Shown here in pieces: positions 11,900 through 23,170 of a stretch of DNA of 64,000 nucleotides. This DNA is from Azolla pinnata (Eukaryota > Streptophyta > Polypodiopsida > Salviniales > Salviniaceae): positions 1 through 64,000 of the forward strand of contig JBBBWG010027090.1 in the NCBI GenBank assembly GCA_037176905.1. Reading direction: 5' to 3'. Position numbers and translations under genes: made by a program. The first letter of the stretch is position 1; every line of letters starts with the position of its first letter. A model generated the notes under the pieces. It was not told the origin of the DNA. It searched no databases and worked only from the letters and a program-made list of their open reading frames with translations.

Positions 11900-12900
11900 A
11901 GTCAAATGTGCCCCTAAACCCTAAAAAGCTCCCTGAAGCCCTGAAAAAGCACACTTGACACATAAACCCTAGACCCTAAAACCCTAAACCCGAAACCCCT
12001 AACATTGTAAACCCTAGTTGCAGCATTTTGATAGTCGTACGATCCACAACCTGGCTTGTCTTGGCTCACGCGAATCGACAAAAAGCGATCGCGTGTGATC
12101 GACAGACAGATCGCTGTGTGCTGTGGGAGGATAAGATCGATCGATCATTTGACCGACCAATTCATTCGATGACATTGGATCGCTTCCGATTCATTGTACG
12201 CGGGGCTCTGGAATGCATTTTACAGACTGGCGCGACCACGACGATTCGACATCGATTCGGCCACTACGAATGTGCTCGAAACATGGTTTTAAGGTCCATG
12301 TTGTGGTCCCCAGTCCCATGGTATCACCATCAGCATCATCATCAGCATCATCATCAGCATCATCATCATCATCAACACCAGCATCATCATCATCAACACC
12401 AGCATCATCATCATCAGTAGCATCATCATCAACACCAGCATCATCATCGTCATGTGCGACGATTCCGTATCCCATCATCGGTAGCAGAGTTCCCAGGAAA
12501 AAAACGTAGCGAGGTCCGATTCACGTCCCTTTGGCGATTCCAGATAGTCTTAGGAAGGTAGCAATGCTCCCTCCCCAACGATTCCATGGCCAGGTTCCGG
12601 GGAATCCTCGAAAGCCGCTCGGCGATTCCATGGCTAGTTAGCTCCGTGAGGCCCTGTTCCAGTAATCTGCCGATCGTCCCTATTGCTTCTCGAAAGCAGA
12701 AGGCTACTCGTGTGGTTCCAGAAATCTGCTGATTGCTTCAGAAAGCAAGAGACGATCGATGTTTTGGTTCCTAGAGATCAGCCGATTGTCCCACTCCGGC
12801 GATTGCTGTAGCAAAAGCCGGCTGCTGCTGCTGCTGCTGTTCTCGGAATCTGCCAATGTCCCCCGATGATTGCTCCGGAGAGCAGGATGCTACTGTTTCC
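11900..12900. other. intergenic: telomere-type motifs and ATC tracts
   Basis: Around 11915-12015 several AAACCCTA motifs occur in a loose cluster. Around 12325-12460 there is an interrupted CAT/ATC trinucleotide tract with CAACACCAG inserts. From 12540 to 12850 a degenerate repeat of CGATTCCATGG and GTTCC phrases runs to a CTG tract. Open frames here are repeat artefacts. Confidence 0.7.
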
Positions 12901-12901
12901 T

Positions 12902-13145
12902 GGAAATCTATACCAATGTGTGAATCCACCCAGAAATCTATACCAATGCTGGAATCCACCCCAGAAATCTATACCAATGCTGGAATCCACCCAGAAATCT
13001 ATACCAATGCTGGAATCCATCCAGAAATCTATACCAATGTTGGAATCCACCCAAAAATCTATACCAATGTTGGAATCCAGCCAGAAATCTCTACCAATGT
13101 TGGAATCCAGCCAGAAATCTCTACCAATGTTGGAATCCACTCAGG
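12902..13145. repeat. 30-bp tandem array, 8 copies
   Basis: AAATCTATACCAATGYTGGA recurs at 12904, 12934, 12965, 12995, 13025, 13055, 13085 and 13115, almost exactly 30 bases apart. Because 30 is divisible by three, frames stay open on both strands and would give ten-residue repeats (for example SIPMLESTQK on plus). There is no sign that it is translated. It ends about 600 bases before the MFS transporter start. Confidence 0.95.
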
Positions 13146-13254
13146 ATTTTATTCTGAGTTCCCAGAGAGAGAGAGAGAGAGAGCTTCATCTTGGTGGTGT
13201 GAACAAGCCCATTTCTGATGAGCTCCTTCTTCTTCCTTTTCAAAGTTCAAAAAA

Positions 13255-13375
13255 ACAAAACAAAGGAAGAAGAAGAAGAAAGAAGAAGAAGAAAGAAGAA
13301 AGAAGAAAGAAAGAAGAAGAAGAAGAAGAAGAAGAAGATGAAGATGAAGAAGAAGATGAAGAAGAAGAAGAGCAT
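13255..13375. repeat. GAA trinucleotide tract in the MFS upstream region
   Basis: An imperfect purine tract of GAAGAA with GAAGAT inserts is followed by GAGA tracts at 13420-13450. It probably belongs to the promoter or leader of the MFS gene; a CCAAACCCTAGA telo-box-like motif lies at 13477-13488. Confidence 0.85.
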
Positions 13376-13755
13376 TGCTGTTTGAAGAGCACTTCTGCGC
13401 CATAGCTCGAGCGATCGAACAGAGACAGAGAGAAAGAGAGACAGAGAGACCGAGAGCGACTGTAGAGCTCAACTCTCCAAACCCTAGATCGATCAGAAAG
13501 CAGAAAGGCTCTCTCCCCTTTCTTCTTCAGACTCCCCATTCTTCGAATCCCTGCTTTATCCCCCACGGATCGATCGGAGCTTGCGTTGCTTCGGCGATGG
13601 CGATGGCGATGGCGATGGCGGCGGAGTAGAAACCCATTTCCGAGCTCCGCGTCGGGCACAAAACCCACAATCTCGTTTCCTGCAGACGGTGCGGTTGGGA
13701 AGGGAAAAACGATAAGAGCTCCCGTGCTTCCTCCTCCTCCCCCCATCGGGCAGCT

Positions 13756-15238
13756 ATGGCGCCAGAAGCTGATCCGCCGCCTCCTCCCGCATCTCTAGGA
13801 TCGAAGATATGGCAGAGCAGATGGATCGTTCTGGTGGCGTCTTTCTGGATTCAAGCTTGCGCTGGCATCGGGTACGCGTTCGGAAGCTACTCGCCTCTGA
13901 TCAAGACCTCGCTAGGGTACACGCAGCAGGAGGTGAACATCTTGGGGAATGCCAAGGACTTCGGCGATTCCATCGGCCTTCTCGCAGGCTACCTGTGCGA
14001 GATTCTGCCGACGTGGGGTCTTCTGCTCGTGGGAGCGCTTCAGAACCTCGTCGGCTATGGCTGGCTATGGCTCATCGTCACGCAGAGAGTCGCTGCTCTT
14101 CCTTTCTGGGCGGTAAAGTCTTCCCTCCTCCTCCTCCTCCTCCTCCTCTTTTGTTATGCAAAATCTGATGCCTCCATTCTAGTTCACATCATAGAGCATA
14201 GAACATCAGTTGGCTATGAACATCAGATGTTGTGATGAAGAACACGATCATCATCATCATCATCATACTGTATACATTGCTCAACGTACGTCTTACATCA
14301 TCGCCATCGCCATCGCCATTACCTCCCGCATCTGCTGATTCGGTCGCGGGTGCCTCGATTGATCCGAAAAGGGGATCTCATCGATGCCAGCAGTTTCGTA
14401 TATCTCTCCGAATCCAATCGGTTTTGATGGATCCTAAACGGCGATCAGCTTCACCATCTACAGGAAGTTTAGATTTTGTCTCAGATCGAATCGAAGCCAT
14501 CATCATCATCATCATCAGAGTATGCCTGTTAAAGGAGTTGTTGGTACATCTTACATCATCACCATCACCATTGTCATTAACTCCCGCATCGCCGATTCAT
14601 TGCGAGTGCCTTGGTTGATCCAAAAGGGGATTCCATCGATGCCATTAGTTTTGTATATCTCTCCAAATCCAGTCGGTTTTGATGGATACTGAATGGTGAC
14701 CAGCTTCACCATTTACAGGAAGTTTAGATTCGGTCTCAGATCGAATTGAAGCCATCATCATCATCATCATCAGAGTATGCCTGTTAAAGGAATTGATGGT
14801 TTGGAAGTATGTTACCAGTCTGTCTGTCTCCTCCTGTATGCAATTTTGATTGTTTGGAAGCACAATTTACTATCAGACACCATACATTATAAACTTCATT
14901 TGTTTCGAACATCTCATATCATTCATTACACAGCATACATCGGACTTTGTACATCATCATCATCATCATCATCATCATCAATGGCATTCATTTTGCTGTA
15001 TCCCAGGGGTTTTGATGAATCTGAAACATGCCTTTTTGTACCATCTAAAATGTCACTTCCTGGAAGCTAGGCTTTTCTCTGGATTGAATACAAGTCATTG
15101 TCATTGTCATCATCATCATCAATGGCATTCATTTTGCTGTATCCCAGGGGTTGTGATAAATCTGAAACATGACTTATGTACCATCTAAAATGTCACTTCC
15201 TTGAAGTTAGATTTGTCTCATCGTCATTGTTGTCATTG

Positions 15239-15271
<33 letters not shown>

Positions 15272-18079
15272 GTGTATGCCTCTTAAAGGAGTTTATACTA
15301 CCAGTTTGTCTCCTACTCTGATTATGCAAATTTGATGGTTTCGAAGTATATCTTACTATCGTACACCATATATTATAAGCATCATTTGTTTCAAACATCT
15401 CATATTATTCATCAAACATCATACATCAGCCTTTGTACATCATCATTCATTTTGCTGGATTACTTGCGTTGCTATCTAAAATATCACTTCCTTGAAGTTA
15501 GGTGTTTCTCTGGATTGAATCTAAGTCAACATCATCATCCTAACAAAAGGCCCATCTATGCATTTGTGCTTGTGCGTCGAATCGGAGAAAATAGGGTTCC
15601 AAAAGATGCATTTGAGCTAGTGCATTGTCGCATCGGAGTGTAAATCTCTCTCATATGATGGTTGCATGTCCTTCCCATTGATCTGTTTGCATTGGCTCTG
15701 ATAACTCACACAGATCTGCATACTGATGTTCATCGGCACGAATGGGGAGACGTATTTCAACACCACGGCGCTGGTAACGAACGTGCGCAACTTCCCGAAG
15801 AGCCGGGGGCACGTTGTGGGGCTGCTGAAAGGGTTCACAGGCCTGTGCGGAGCCATCTTCACGCAGATCTACACAACTTTCTTCGCACCCGATGAAGCTG
15901 CTTACCTCTTCATCGTCGCCATAGGCCCGACAATGGTGGCCATCTTCGTCATGTTCATCATCCGGCCGATCCGTGTGAAGAGCGCTGATAGCACTCGATC
16001 GGAATCCATTGGCTTCACCTTCATCTATGGGGTTTGCCTCGTGCTCGCGAGCTATCTGATGGGCGTCTTGATCGTGCAAGATATCGTCACCGTGAGCTTC
16101 TCGGTGAGCTTAACCATCACCGTGATCTTGCTCTTCCTGATCTTGCTGCCTCTAGCAGCTCCCATAGTGTCGTGGCTTGTGCGCACTAGGAGGCCGATTG
16201 CAAGGAAAGGCACAGAAGCTGCCGAAAGTGCTTCAATGCATGCGAAGCGAGTAGCGCAGGTAAATGATGATGCTGAGATTGTAGCTCCTCTGCTGCCTGA
16301 GCAAATCCCAGCAGCAGAACTTGGCTTTACAGCTGATGATCTAGGGCAAGACGAGCCCGGGCTTTCGAGCGGGCCGGGAAGCTTCACTGGATCAGTCGGA
16401 TTTAGCGAGCTCGAAGATGAAAAGCTGCTCGATCTCGATGATGTACCCCCCGAGAAGCTGAAGCAACACGAGCACGCGATGCACAAGGTCGAGAGCCGCA
16501 AGCTCTTGGCGGCGGCTGAAGGCGCTGTCGGAGTCTCCTCCAAGAGGCGCCCGCGAAGAGGAGAAGATTTCACCCTTCTCCAGGCCCTTGTCAAAGCTGA
16601 CTTTTGGCTGCTCTTCTGGTCCTTGCTCTGTGGGGCTGCTTCGGGCTTGACCGCCATCGATAACATGGGCCAGATGAGCGAATCGCAAGGATACAGCAAC
16701 GCAAATATCTTCGTCTCGATGATGAGCATCTGGAATTTCTTGGGTCGTCTCGTCGGAGGTTATGGGTCCGAAGTCCTCGCCAGGTGCTTGACCATAGCTC
16801 CTTTCCCATCCCCCTTTTGTGGTTTAGATAGATCAAGTACTTAAATTAAGGTCACGGATCGCGTAGCTGCGTAGTCAGTTAGTGAGCATTTTACGTTTGT
16901 TTCATCTTCTTTTTGAACTGAAATTAAGGTGTCTCAGGTCATGTGCATTTAGATGATTCTTCAAGTATCCTACCTACCTAACTATCTTATATTAGCAAAC
17001 TAGTGTCTTCAGTTGTTTTCCAAGTATTTTAGATCATTGATAGAAGTGTTTTTAGCTCACAGGTAAAGTATTCCAAATCATTGACCAGGCCTTCTCTCGC
17101 TCATTGGTAAAGGTGTTGTAGGTGATACGTAAAGTATCCTATATCCTTTCCTCAACTGTTTTGTAGTTAATTGGTAAAGTGCTTTTTCGGTCATCGGTGA
17201 AGTATCCTAGATCATTAATCAAACCTTACAACTAAGCGTTTTAAATCATTTCTAAAAGGCTCAAAGCCACAGGTAAAGAAGCATTCTAGAGTCTCTGTTT
17301 AATTCTCCAGACCATTGGAGAAGTGCTAAAGTAAAACAGCACCATCCGAGATCATCGATGGGGAAGTGCTCAAGGAAAGCAGCGCACATCCGAGATCCGT
17401 CAATCGGAAACCTTGTTATGCTTTCAAAGGATCGATTGCTTCGGCAAGTGTGGGATATAGAAATAATGTCTCTCAGATTGTGTGATGCTGGGGTGGAGAG
17501 CGATGAGATGGCAAAAAACCTGACGGGGCTCTCTTCGACGATTTGCTTTGCAGGAAATATGCGCTCCCGAGATCATGGGCGCTTGTAGCTGCGCAAGCGG
17601 TGATGGTGGTGGGCCATTTCCTCTTTGCCATGGCATGGCCAGGCACATTGTATGTGGGGACGCTGCTGGTGGGCATCGGCTACGGATCGCACTGGGGCAT
17701 CGTTCCGCCGATTATATCGGAGATCTTCGGGCTCAAGAACTTCGGAATGCTCTACAACGTCTACACCATCGCAAACCCTGCAGGTAGTTTTGTCTTCTCG
17801 GGGATCCTTGCAGGTTATCTGTATGATCTAGAGGCGGCCAAGCAGAACGCTGTAGGTGCCGTAGCAGCCGCCTTACACCCTTCCTCCATGGCCTTATTCT
17901 CTGAATCGGAATCCAATACATGCTACGGCGCGGTCTGCTTCCGCTTGACATTCCTGATCATGTCTGGCGTGTGCCTCGTCAGCATGGTCCTCTCCGTCAT
18001 TCTGTCGATCCGGACTCAGGTTGTGTACAAATCACTGTATGGGAAATCACCAAGCGAGATCGCTGCTACCAGATCGTGA
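13756..18079 (+). CDS. nodulin-like MFS transporter (NFD4-type)
   Basis: Exons 13756-14112, 15714-16783 and 17554-18079 join in frame to 650 residues, within or slightly above the usual range of this family. The first half is the nodulin-like domain: SRWIVLVASFWIQACAGIGY (TM1), then FGSYSPLIKTSLGY, GNAKDFGDSIGLLAGYL, and the signature FIGTNGETYFNTTALV from about residue 125. The second half is MFS-like: DNMGQMSESQGYSNANIFVS, FLGRLVGGYGSE, GTLLVGIGYGSHWGIVPPII, FGLKNFGMLYN and NPAGSFVFSGILAGYLYD, ending VYKSLYGKSP. About 12 membrane segments are apparent, with a long acidic and basic cytosolic loop at about residues 275-410. Arabidopsis NFD4 (At1g31470) belongs to this family; the substrate is not evident from sequence. 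Intron 1 (1,601 bases) and intron 2 (770 bases) are repeat-rich. Confidence 0.93.
14250..15520. repeat. ATC-tract-linked tandem duplications in MFS intron 1
   Basis: Two repeat families fill the intron. One, about 250 bases, occurs around 14285-14530 and 14560-14790 and includes GGTTTTGATGGAT, CAGGAAGTTTAGATT and AGAGTATGCCTGTTAAAGGA. The other, about 130 bases, occurs near 14960, 15120 and 15450 and includes ATTTTGCTGTATCCCAGGGG and ATCTAAAATGTCACTTCCT. Nearly every unit begins or ends at an ATC trinucleotide run. Confidence 0.9.
17030..17350. repeat. degenerate short repeats in MFS intron 2
   Basis: Loose units of about 40-50 bases resemble GGTAAAGTATTCCAAATCATTGA. They are much more diverged than the intron 1 arrays. 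Confidence 0.55.
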
Positions 18080-19516
18080 AAACTCCTGGACCTGTTTGTG
18101 ATCTCGGAATGAAGGAATGAACGGGGTCCCCCGCGTTCGGGAAAGAGAGAGAGAGCCTGATCGTGGGCCTTCAGCAGATCGAATATATATATGTATATGT
18201 ATACCTCCTTTTCCGGGGCGCTATGAAATAATCGAGATATATGAGAGAAGAATTCTTTTGTTCCACACGCTTCGCCGCAGAGAGCAAGGCTTGTGTATGC
18301 TTTTGCTCCTTTGTAGAGGTTGTCTCCGAGACGAGTTTCTATGATGATCCTTTACTTTAGCAATGGCATGGAAAGCAGAGAGTCTGCAAATGATAATATA
18401 TATTTCTTGCTGTGGAAAAGGGAGTGGAAATTGTTGCTGGTGGTTGAAATCTCTCAGCTTTTAGACATCTCTTGAATTTTGGGCAAGTTCCAAATAGAGC
18501 CATGTTTTCTGACAGAGTTGAAGAGGTTTTCTGAGAAATGGGGAAGTGCTCAGGCAGTTGCAACAATGGCAGGTTTCTCTGTCAGCTCTACATGTATATA
18601 CTTCAGCTGATCCACAACTGTCAAAACAGTTCTGACCCTGACAATGCTCTAATATCTTCATTTGGCATGATCTTAGAAAGACAAGTCATTCCAGCTGAAC
18701 TGTGGGAAGATGACACATATCGAAGATGGAACTTTCACTTCTACCATGTTCTCAGAGACGCAAGAATCATCGGAATCAAACCATTCCAACTGAGCTGTGC
18801 CAGACGAAATCAAAAGATGGAAATTGAAAACATCTGCGTATGCATGCTAGCCAGATACAAACAGATCTTGTGGCAAAGCTCCAAACTACTGGAAGAATCT
18901 ATACACAATCTTCCGCCATTTGCTCCGTCCAGTTTTAAGTCTTGATGTTTTCCTTGCTGTAGCATCTCAGTTCTGAAACAGTAACAGCTTACCAGAATTG
19001 TCCAAACAGTTATATCATATCTCATATCTTTAGTTTACATCAACAATCCCAATGCCTAGAGCATCGGATACCATGACATAATACATGCTCTGTCGTTTCT
19101 GCAGACCTCATGGAGAGGCCTAACTACTGATTGAAATCCCAATCCCTCATTTCTACTCATCATAGGCATTCTATAAAACTTACACATGCAAATGCAAAGA
19201 TATCCATTAAACCCAGTTTCATTGCTCGGATGTAAACACCGACTTTATTTTTTCTTTTTTCAGTTCAAACAAAAAGCATATCAGGCTGCTGTCTCTTGTG
19301 CAATCAAGAGCCATACTGATGTATATAAAGGGCGCTTTACAATTTCAAACGGCAAAACGAAACCACTTACAATCATTCCAGTCCATGCATTCGTGTTGAA
19401 ATGTTCCACAAATGCAACATGAAGAAACATTTTTGGCCCACAATCGCGACCTCTTCTTCCGACAATTACATGGAAGATATTGGATCGCGTGCAGAGCTCA
19501 ACCAGCTGGCCTTGGC
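18080..19516. other. intergenic, MFS 3' region and CHCH 3' region
   Basis: 18080-18350 is probably the MFS 3' untranslated region. A 135-codon plus-strand frame (18538-18945) has no recognisable domain and no supporting splice or leader signals, so I do not call it. 19200-19516 probably includes the 3' untranslated region of the minus-strand CHCH gene. Confidence 0.5.
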
Positions 19517-22148
19517 TTATGTTGCAGGTGACGAACCGGTCCCATCCTTTGCTAGTGAAAATCGGATAACGTTCTGCAAAAGTGAAGCGAACAAAAGCAC
19601 CGGAACTTAACATAAAATCGTTCAATCCAATCATCTGAGGTTGTATGTACATTTGATCTGATTGAGGTGTCATTCACATAGAAAATAACTTGCTCAACAC
19701 CCCACATCATATGAAGCAAGTTTGATTAAATACTTAACTTTGACAGTTTTTACTGTATCCAGGTATTTGCCTGCATGTCCATGGCATGCTCATAAAAACT
19801 GAATCCAAGGACATCCACGGTATGTGTAACCCAAAATTAACCCCCTAAATTCTAATAAGACCATAGCATTTCTTACATTCCTAATAAGACCATAGCATTG
19901 CTTAGATTTCTCTATATGACTACAGATACTTCAAAAAAACGAATCAGAAATCTAGAATGAATGGGCTGAAAACCCATCATGATATGGCATGTTCTGATTA
20001 TCAAACACGTTTAAAAAAACTGCATTGGTATGTGTAACCCTAAACCCGAATACGACAACATGCTTAGATGTCCCTAATCCTAATACGCATAAAACTGCTT
20101 AGCAAATTGTCCATAAGCCCTTACACTTCTTGGCATTTTACGGTGCACCTGAACCCTCATATCGTAGCCCCTACAATTTAATATCATAATATGCATAGAG
20201 GCCCATAAATCCTAAACGCATGCCACTTATACCCCCAAACCCTAACACTATTTAACATGCTTGCGACATCTCGAGAGCAGTATACCATAACATGCATAGA
20301 CTGGACCTAAACCCTAATGCAACCACGTGTTTAGACATACCTAAATCCTCACGCAGTACGCATGCTTAAATGCCCCAAAACATGAACATATCATATGCTT
20401 AGGTGCCCCCAGCCCTTACAACATGACATGCTTAGATCAACCTAAACCTGAATGCCTGGAGCATGCTTAGACGCCGCTAAAGCCTAATACAGTAACATGC
20501 TTAGATGCCCCTAAACTGTAGTATACCACATGCTTAAATGCCCCTACACCCAATGCAGTAACATGCTTAGATGCCCCTACACCCAATGCAGTAACATGCT
20601 TAGAAGCCCCTAAATTGTAGTCTACAACATGCGTAGATGCCCCTAAACTGTAGTATACAACATGCGTAGATGCCCCTAAACCCTAAGGCAGTAACATGTT
20701 TAGATGCCCCTAAACCCTAATGCAGTAACATGCTTAGATTTGCCCCTTAACCGTAGTACACAACATGCTTAGATGTCCCTAAGCCGTAAGACTATAATGT
20801 GCTTAGATGCACCTTAACACCGAATATGACAGCATACATCTAAACCCTAATGCAATGACATGCTTAGATGTACATAAACCCTGATGCCAGAACACAGGCT
20901 TAGATGTACATAATCCCTGACGCCATAACACAGGCTTGGATGTACATAGACCTTGACGGAGTTCCTATGCACTTTGGGTGATGGTGATTCATGGAAATGT
21001 GCGACTGGTCACAACCATCAGAACAAAAGCAAGAAAATGTACATTCATAAACCCTGAAGGAGGTCCCTATGCACTTAGATCAAAGTCTGTTATTTATCAA
21101 ATTGGTCTAAAATTCCATCACTTTTGTGTGATGGTGATCCATGGAAATGTGCGACTGGCCACAATCATCAGAACAAAAGCAAGAAAATATACATTCATAA
21201 ACCCTGAAGGAGGTCCCTATACCTTTAGATCAAAGTCTAGTATTTAAATTGGTCTCAAATTCCATCACTTTTGTGTGGTGGTGATTCATGGAAACGTGTG
21301 ACTGGCCACAACCATCAGAACAAAAGCAAGAAAACATACATTCAGGGTCCCTATACCTTTAGATCAAAGTCTAGTATTTAAATTGGTCTCAAATTCCAGA
21401 ACTCTTGTGTGATGGTGATCCATGGAAATGTGCGACTGGCCACAATCATCAGAACAAAAGCAAGAAAATATACATTCATAAACCCTGAAGGAGGTCCCTA
21501 TACCTTTAGATCAAAGTCTAGTATTTAAATTGGTCTCAAATTCCATCACTTTTGTGTGGTGGTGATTCATGGAAACGTGTGACTGGCCACAACCATCAGA
21601 ACAAAAGCAAGAAAACATACATTCAGGGTCCCTATACCTTTAGATCAAAGTCTAGTATTTAAATTGGTCTCAAATTCCAGAACTCTTGTGTGATGGTGAT
21701 CCATGGAAATGTGCGACTGGCCACAATCATCAGAACAAAAGCAAGAAAACATGCATTCAGAGTCCCTATACCTTTAGACCAAAGTCTGCTATTTAAATTG
21801 GACTAAAATTCCATCACTTTTGATTGATGGTGATCCATGGAAACGCGCGCCTGGCCACAACCATCAGAGCAAAAGCAAGAAAACGTACAACCGTCGGCAA
21901 TCGAGCATGGGAAGAAAGAAGAAGGAAGAAAGAGGAGAGGGGGAGAGATGCAGAATCAATACCTTCTTCTCGACGCACGAGCGGAGAGCAGCGAGAAGGG
22001 CGATGCACTTGTCGGGGTCGTAGGGCTTGTCGGTGACGCAGTTGAGGAGGGTCAAGGCTTCATGGGAGCAAGGAGGGTTAGGGTTAGGGTTAGGGTTAGG
22101 GTTAGGGTTAGGGTTAGGGTTTGCGGGCTGATTAGGGTTGGGGGCCAT
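19517..22148 (-). CDS. twin-CX9C (CHCH, COX19-like) protein with Pro-Asn repeat N-terminus
   Basis: Exon 1 is 22148-21963 and exon 2 is 19573-19517, joined across a 2,389-base GT-AG intron in phase 0, giving 80 residues. The CHCH core is complete: C27-x9-C37 (CSHEALTLLNC) and C48-x9-C58 (CIALLAALRSC), spaced as in small twin-CX9C proteins of the mitochondrial intermembrane space, which fold through two disulfides made by the Mia40 pathway. The C-terminus NVIRFSLAKDGTGSSPAT resembles the short KKFSL tail I recall in plant members. Residues about 10-25 are a Pro-Asn repeat encoded by a TTAGGG-type hexamer array read in antisense. The ATG at 22148 is chosen because the protein then has family-like length; longer in-frame starts upstream would add a Pro/Arg-rich extension with no family support. 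The exact role (for example respiratory-complex assembly) is not determined. Confidence 0.85.
20030..20960. repeat. 30-34 bp array of ACATGCTTAGATG and AAACCCTA in CHCH intron
   Basis: More than 20 degenerate units of the form CCCCTAAACCCTAATGCAGTA then ACATGCTTAGATG. Unit order shows local duplications, for example the ACACCCAATGCAGTA units near 20550. On the minus, transcribed strand the units carry TAGGGTTTAGG motifs. Confidence 0.9.
20965..21835. repeat. dimeric tandem array (about 147 + 133 bp) in CHCH intron
   Basis: Units start at GGTGATCCATGGAAATGTGCG or GGTGATTCATGGAAACGTGTG near 20978, 21128, 21277, 21411, 21557, 21690 and 21823. The two variants alternate, and the 21128-21410 pair appears again almost identically at 21411-21689, so the newer unit is a dimer. 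The last unit runs into the sequence beside exon 1. Confidence 0.93.
22075..22121. repeat. TTAGGG hexamer array inside coding exon
   Basis: Seven to eight perfect GGGTTA units lie inside exon 1 of the CHCH gene and encode Pro-Asn dipeptides on the minus strand. The array is of the TTAGGG type, not the TTTAGGG type common in plants and present at 22590-22650. It is interstitial, so it does not mark a chromosome end. Confidence 0.95.
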
Positions 22149-22329
22149 GGGAGGGGAGGGGAGGAAGTTCAAGGGCCGGGGAGATGGAGGCAGGAGCTTC
22201 TCACCATAGCCATGGCCATATCCATTGCCGCTTCTGGGGGGAATGGAGAGGATCCATGGCGATCTGCGGGGGATCAAACGAAGGATTCCATTCTGTTTCC
22301 TGCTTCTGGAGGTGGGTCTCGCAGGAATT

Positions 22330-23170
22330 TGGGTCTCGTGAAGGAATTTGGAGTGCGGAGCAAGGATCAAGGGCATCCGGAGCAAGAGCGGTTTTTCTAC
22401 ATCTAGATGGGCGGTTTTCCCCGCGGTCGAGAGCGGTTTAGGAATTTGGGTATAGGGTTAGGGTTTAGGGTCAGGGTTTATATGAAGTTTGGAGATCTTT
22501 GGTTTGGAGTGCGGAGCGGAGCAAGGATCAAGGGCATGAGGAGCAAGAGCGGTTTTCTACATGTAGATGGGTGGTTTTCCCCACAGTCGAGAGCGGTTTA
22601 GGGTTTAGGGTTTAGGGTTTAAGGTTCAGGGTTTAGGGTTTAGGGCGGTTTTCCGTCAAGGGTTGGTTTCTGTTTATATGAAGTTTGGAGATATTTGGTT
22701 TGGAGTGCGGAGCAAGGATCAAGGGCATCTGGAGTAAGAGCGGCTTTCTGCATCTAGATGGGCGGTTTCCCCATGGTCGAGAGTGGTTTAGGGTTTCGGG
22801 TTTAGGGTTTAGAGGTTAGGGCGGTTTTTCGTCGAGAGCTGGTTTCCGTTTATATGAAGTTTGGAGATCTTTGGTTTGGAGTGCGGAGCAAGGATCAAGG
22901 GCATCTGGAGCAAGAGCAGTTTTCTACATGTAGATGGGTGGTTTTCCCCGCGGTCGAGAGCGGTTTAGGGTTTAGGGTTTAGGCCTGGTTTCTGTTTATA
23001 TGAAGTTTGGAGATCTTTGGTTTGGAGTGCGGAGCAAGGATCAAGGGCAAGAGCAGTTTTCTACATCTAGATGGGCGGTTTCCCCCGCGGTCGAGGGCGG
23101 TTTAGGGTTTAGGGCAGGTTTTCGTCGAGAGCTGATTTCCGTTTATATGAAGTTTTGGAGATCTTTGGGT
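22330..23170. repeat. 140-190 bp array upstream of CHCH gene with TTTAGGG cores
   Basis: About five units contain GTTTGGAGTGCGGAGCAAGG, ATCAAGGGCAT, TTTCTACAT-TAGATGGGCGG, TCGAGAGCGGTTTAGGG, a variable run of TTTAGGG motifs, and TTTATATGAAGTTTGGAGAT. The first unit begins within the 5' flank or leader of the minus-strand CHCH gene, so promoter-proximal DNA has been amplified outward. In the direction of the gene the motifs read CCCTAAA (telo-box). Confidence 0.93.

Noticed and set aside
12902-13145. CRISPR-like regular spacing
   Set aside because: The units are contiguous 30-base repeats without unique spacers, in a plant nuclear context.
16052-16729. 225-codon minus-strand frame over MFS exon 2
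   Set aside because: It is the antisense shadow of a well-supported coding exon and has no domain of its own.
18538-18945. 135-codon plus-strand frame between MFS and CHCH genes
   Set aside because: No recognisable domain, no leader or splice signals, AT-rich intergenic composition.
19281-19673. 130-codon minus-strand frame
   Set aside because: It overlaps the CHCH exon 2 in another frame; the spliced 18-codon reading fits the family tail and ends in a stop at 19517.
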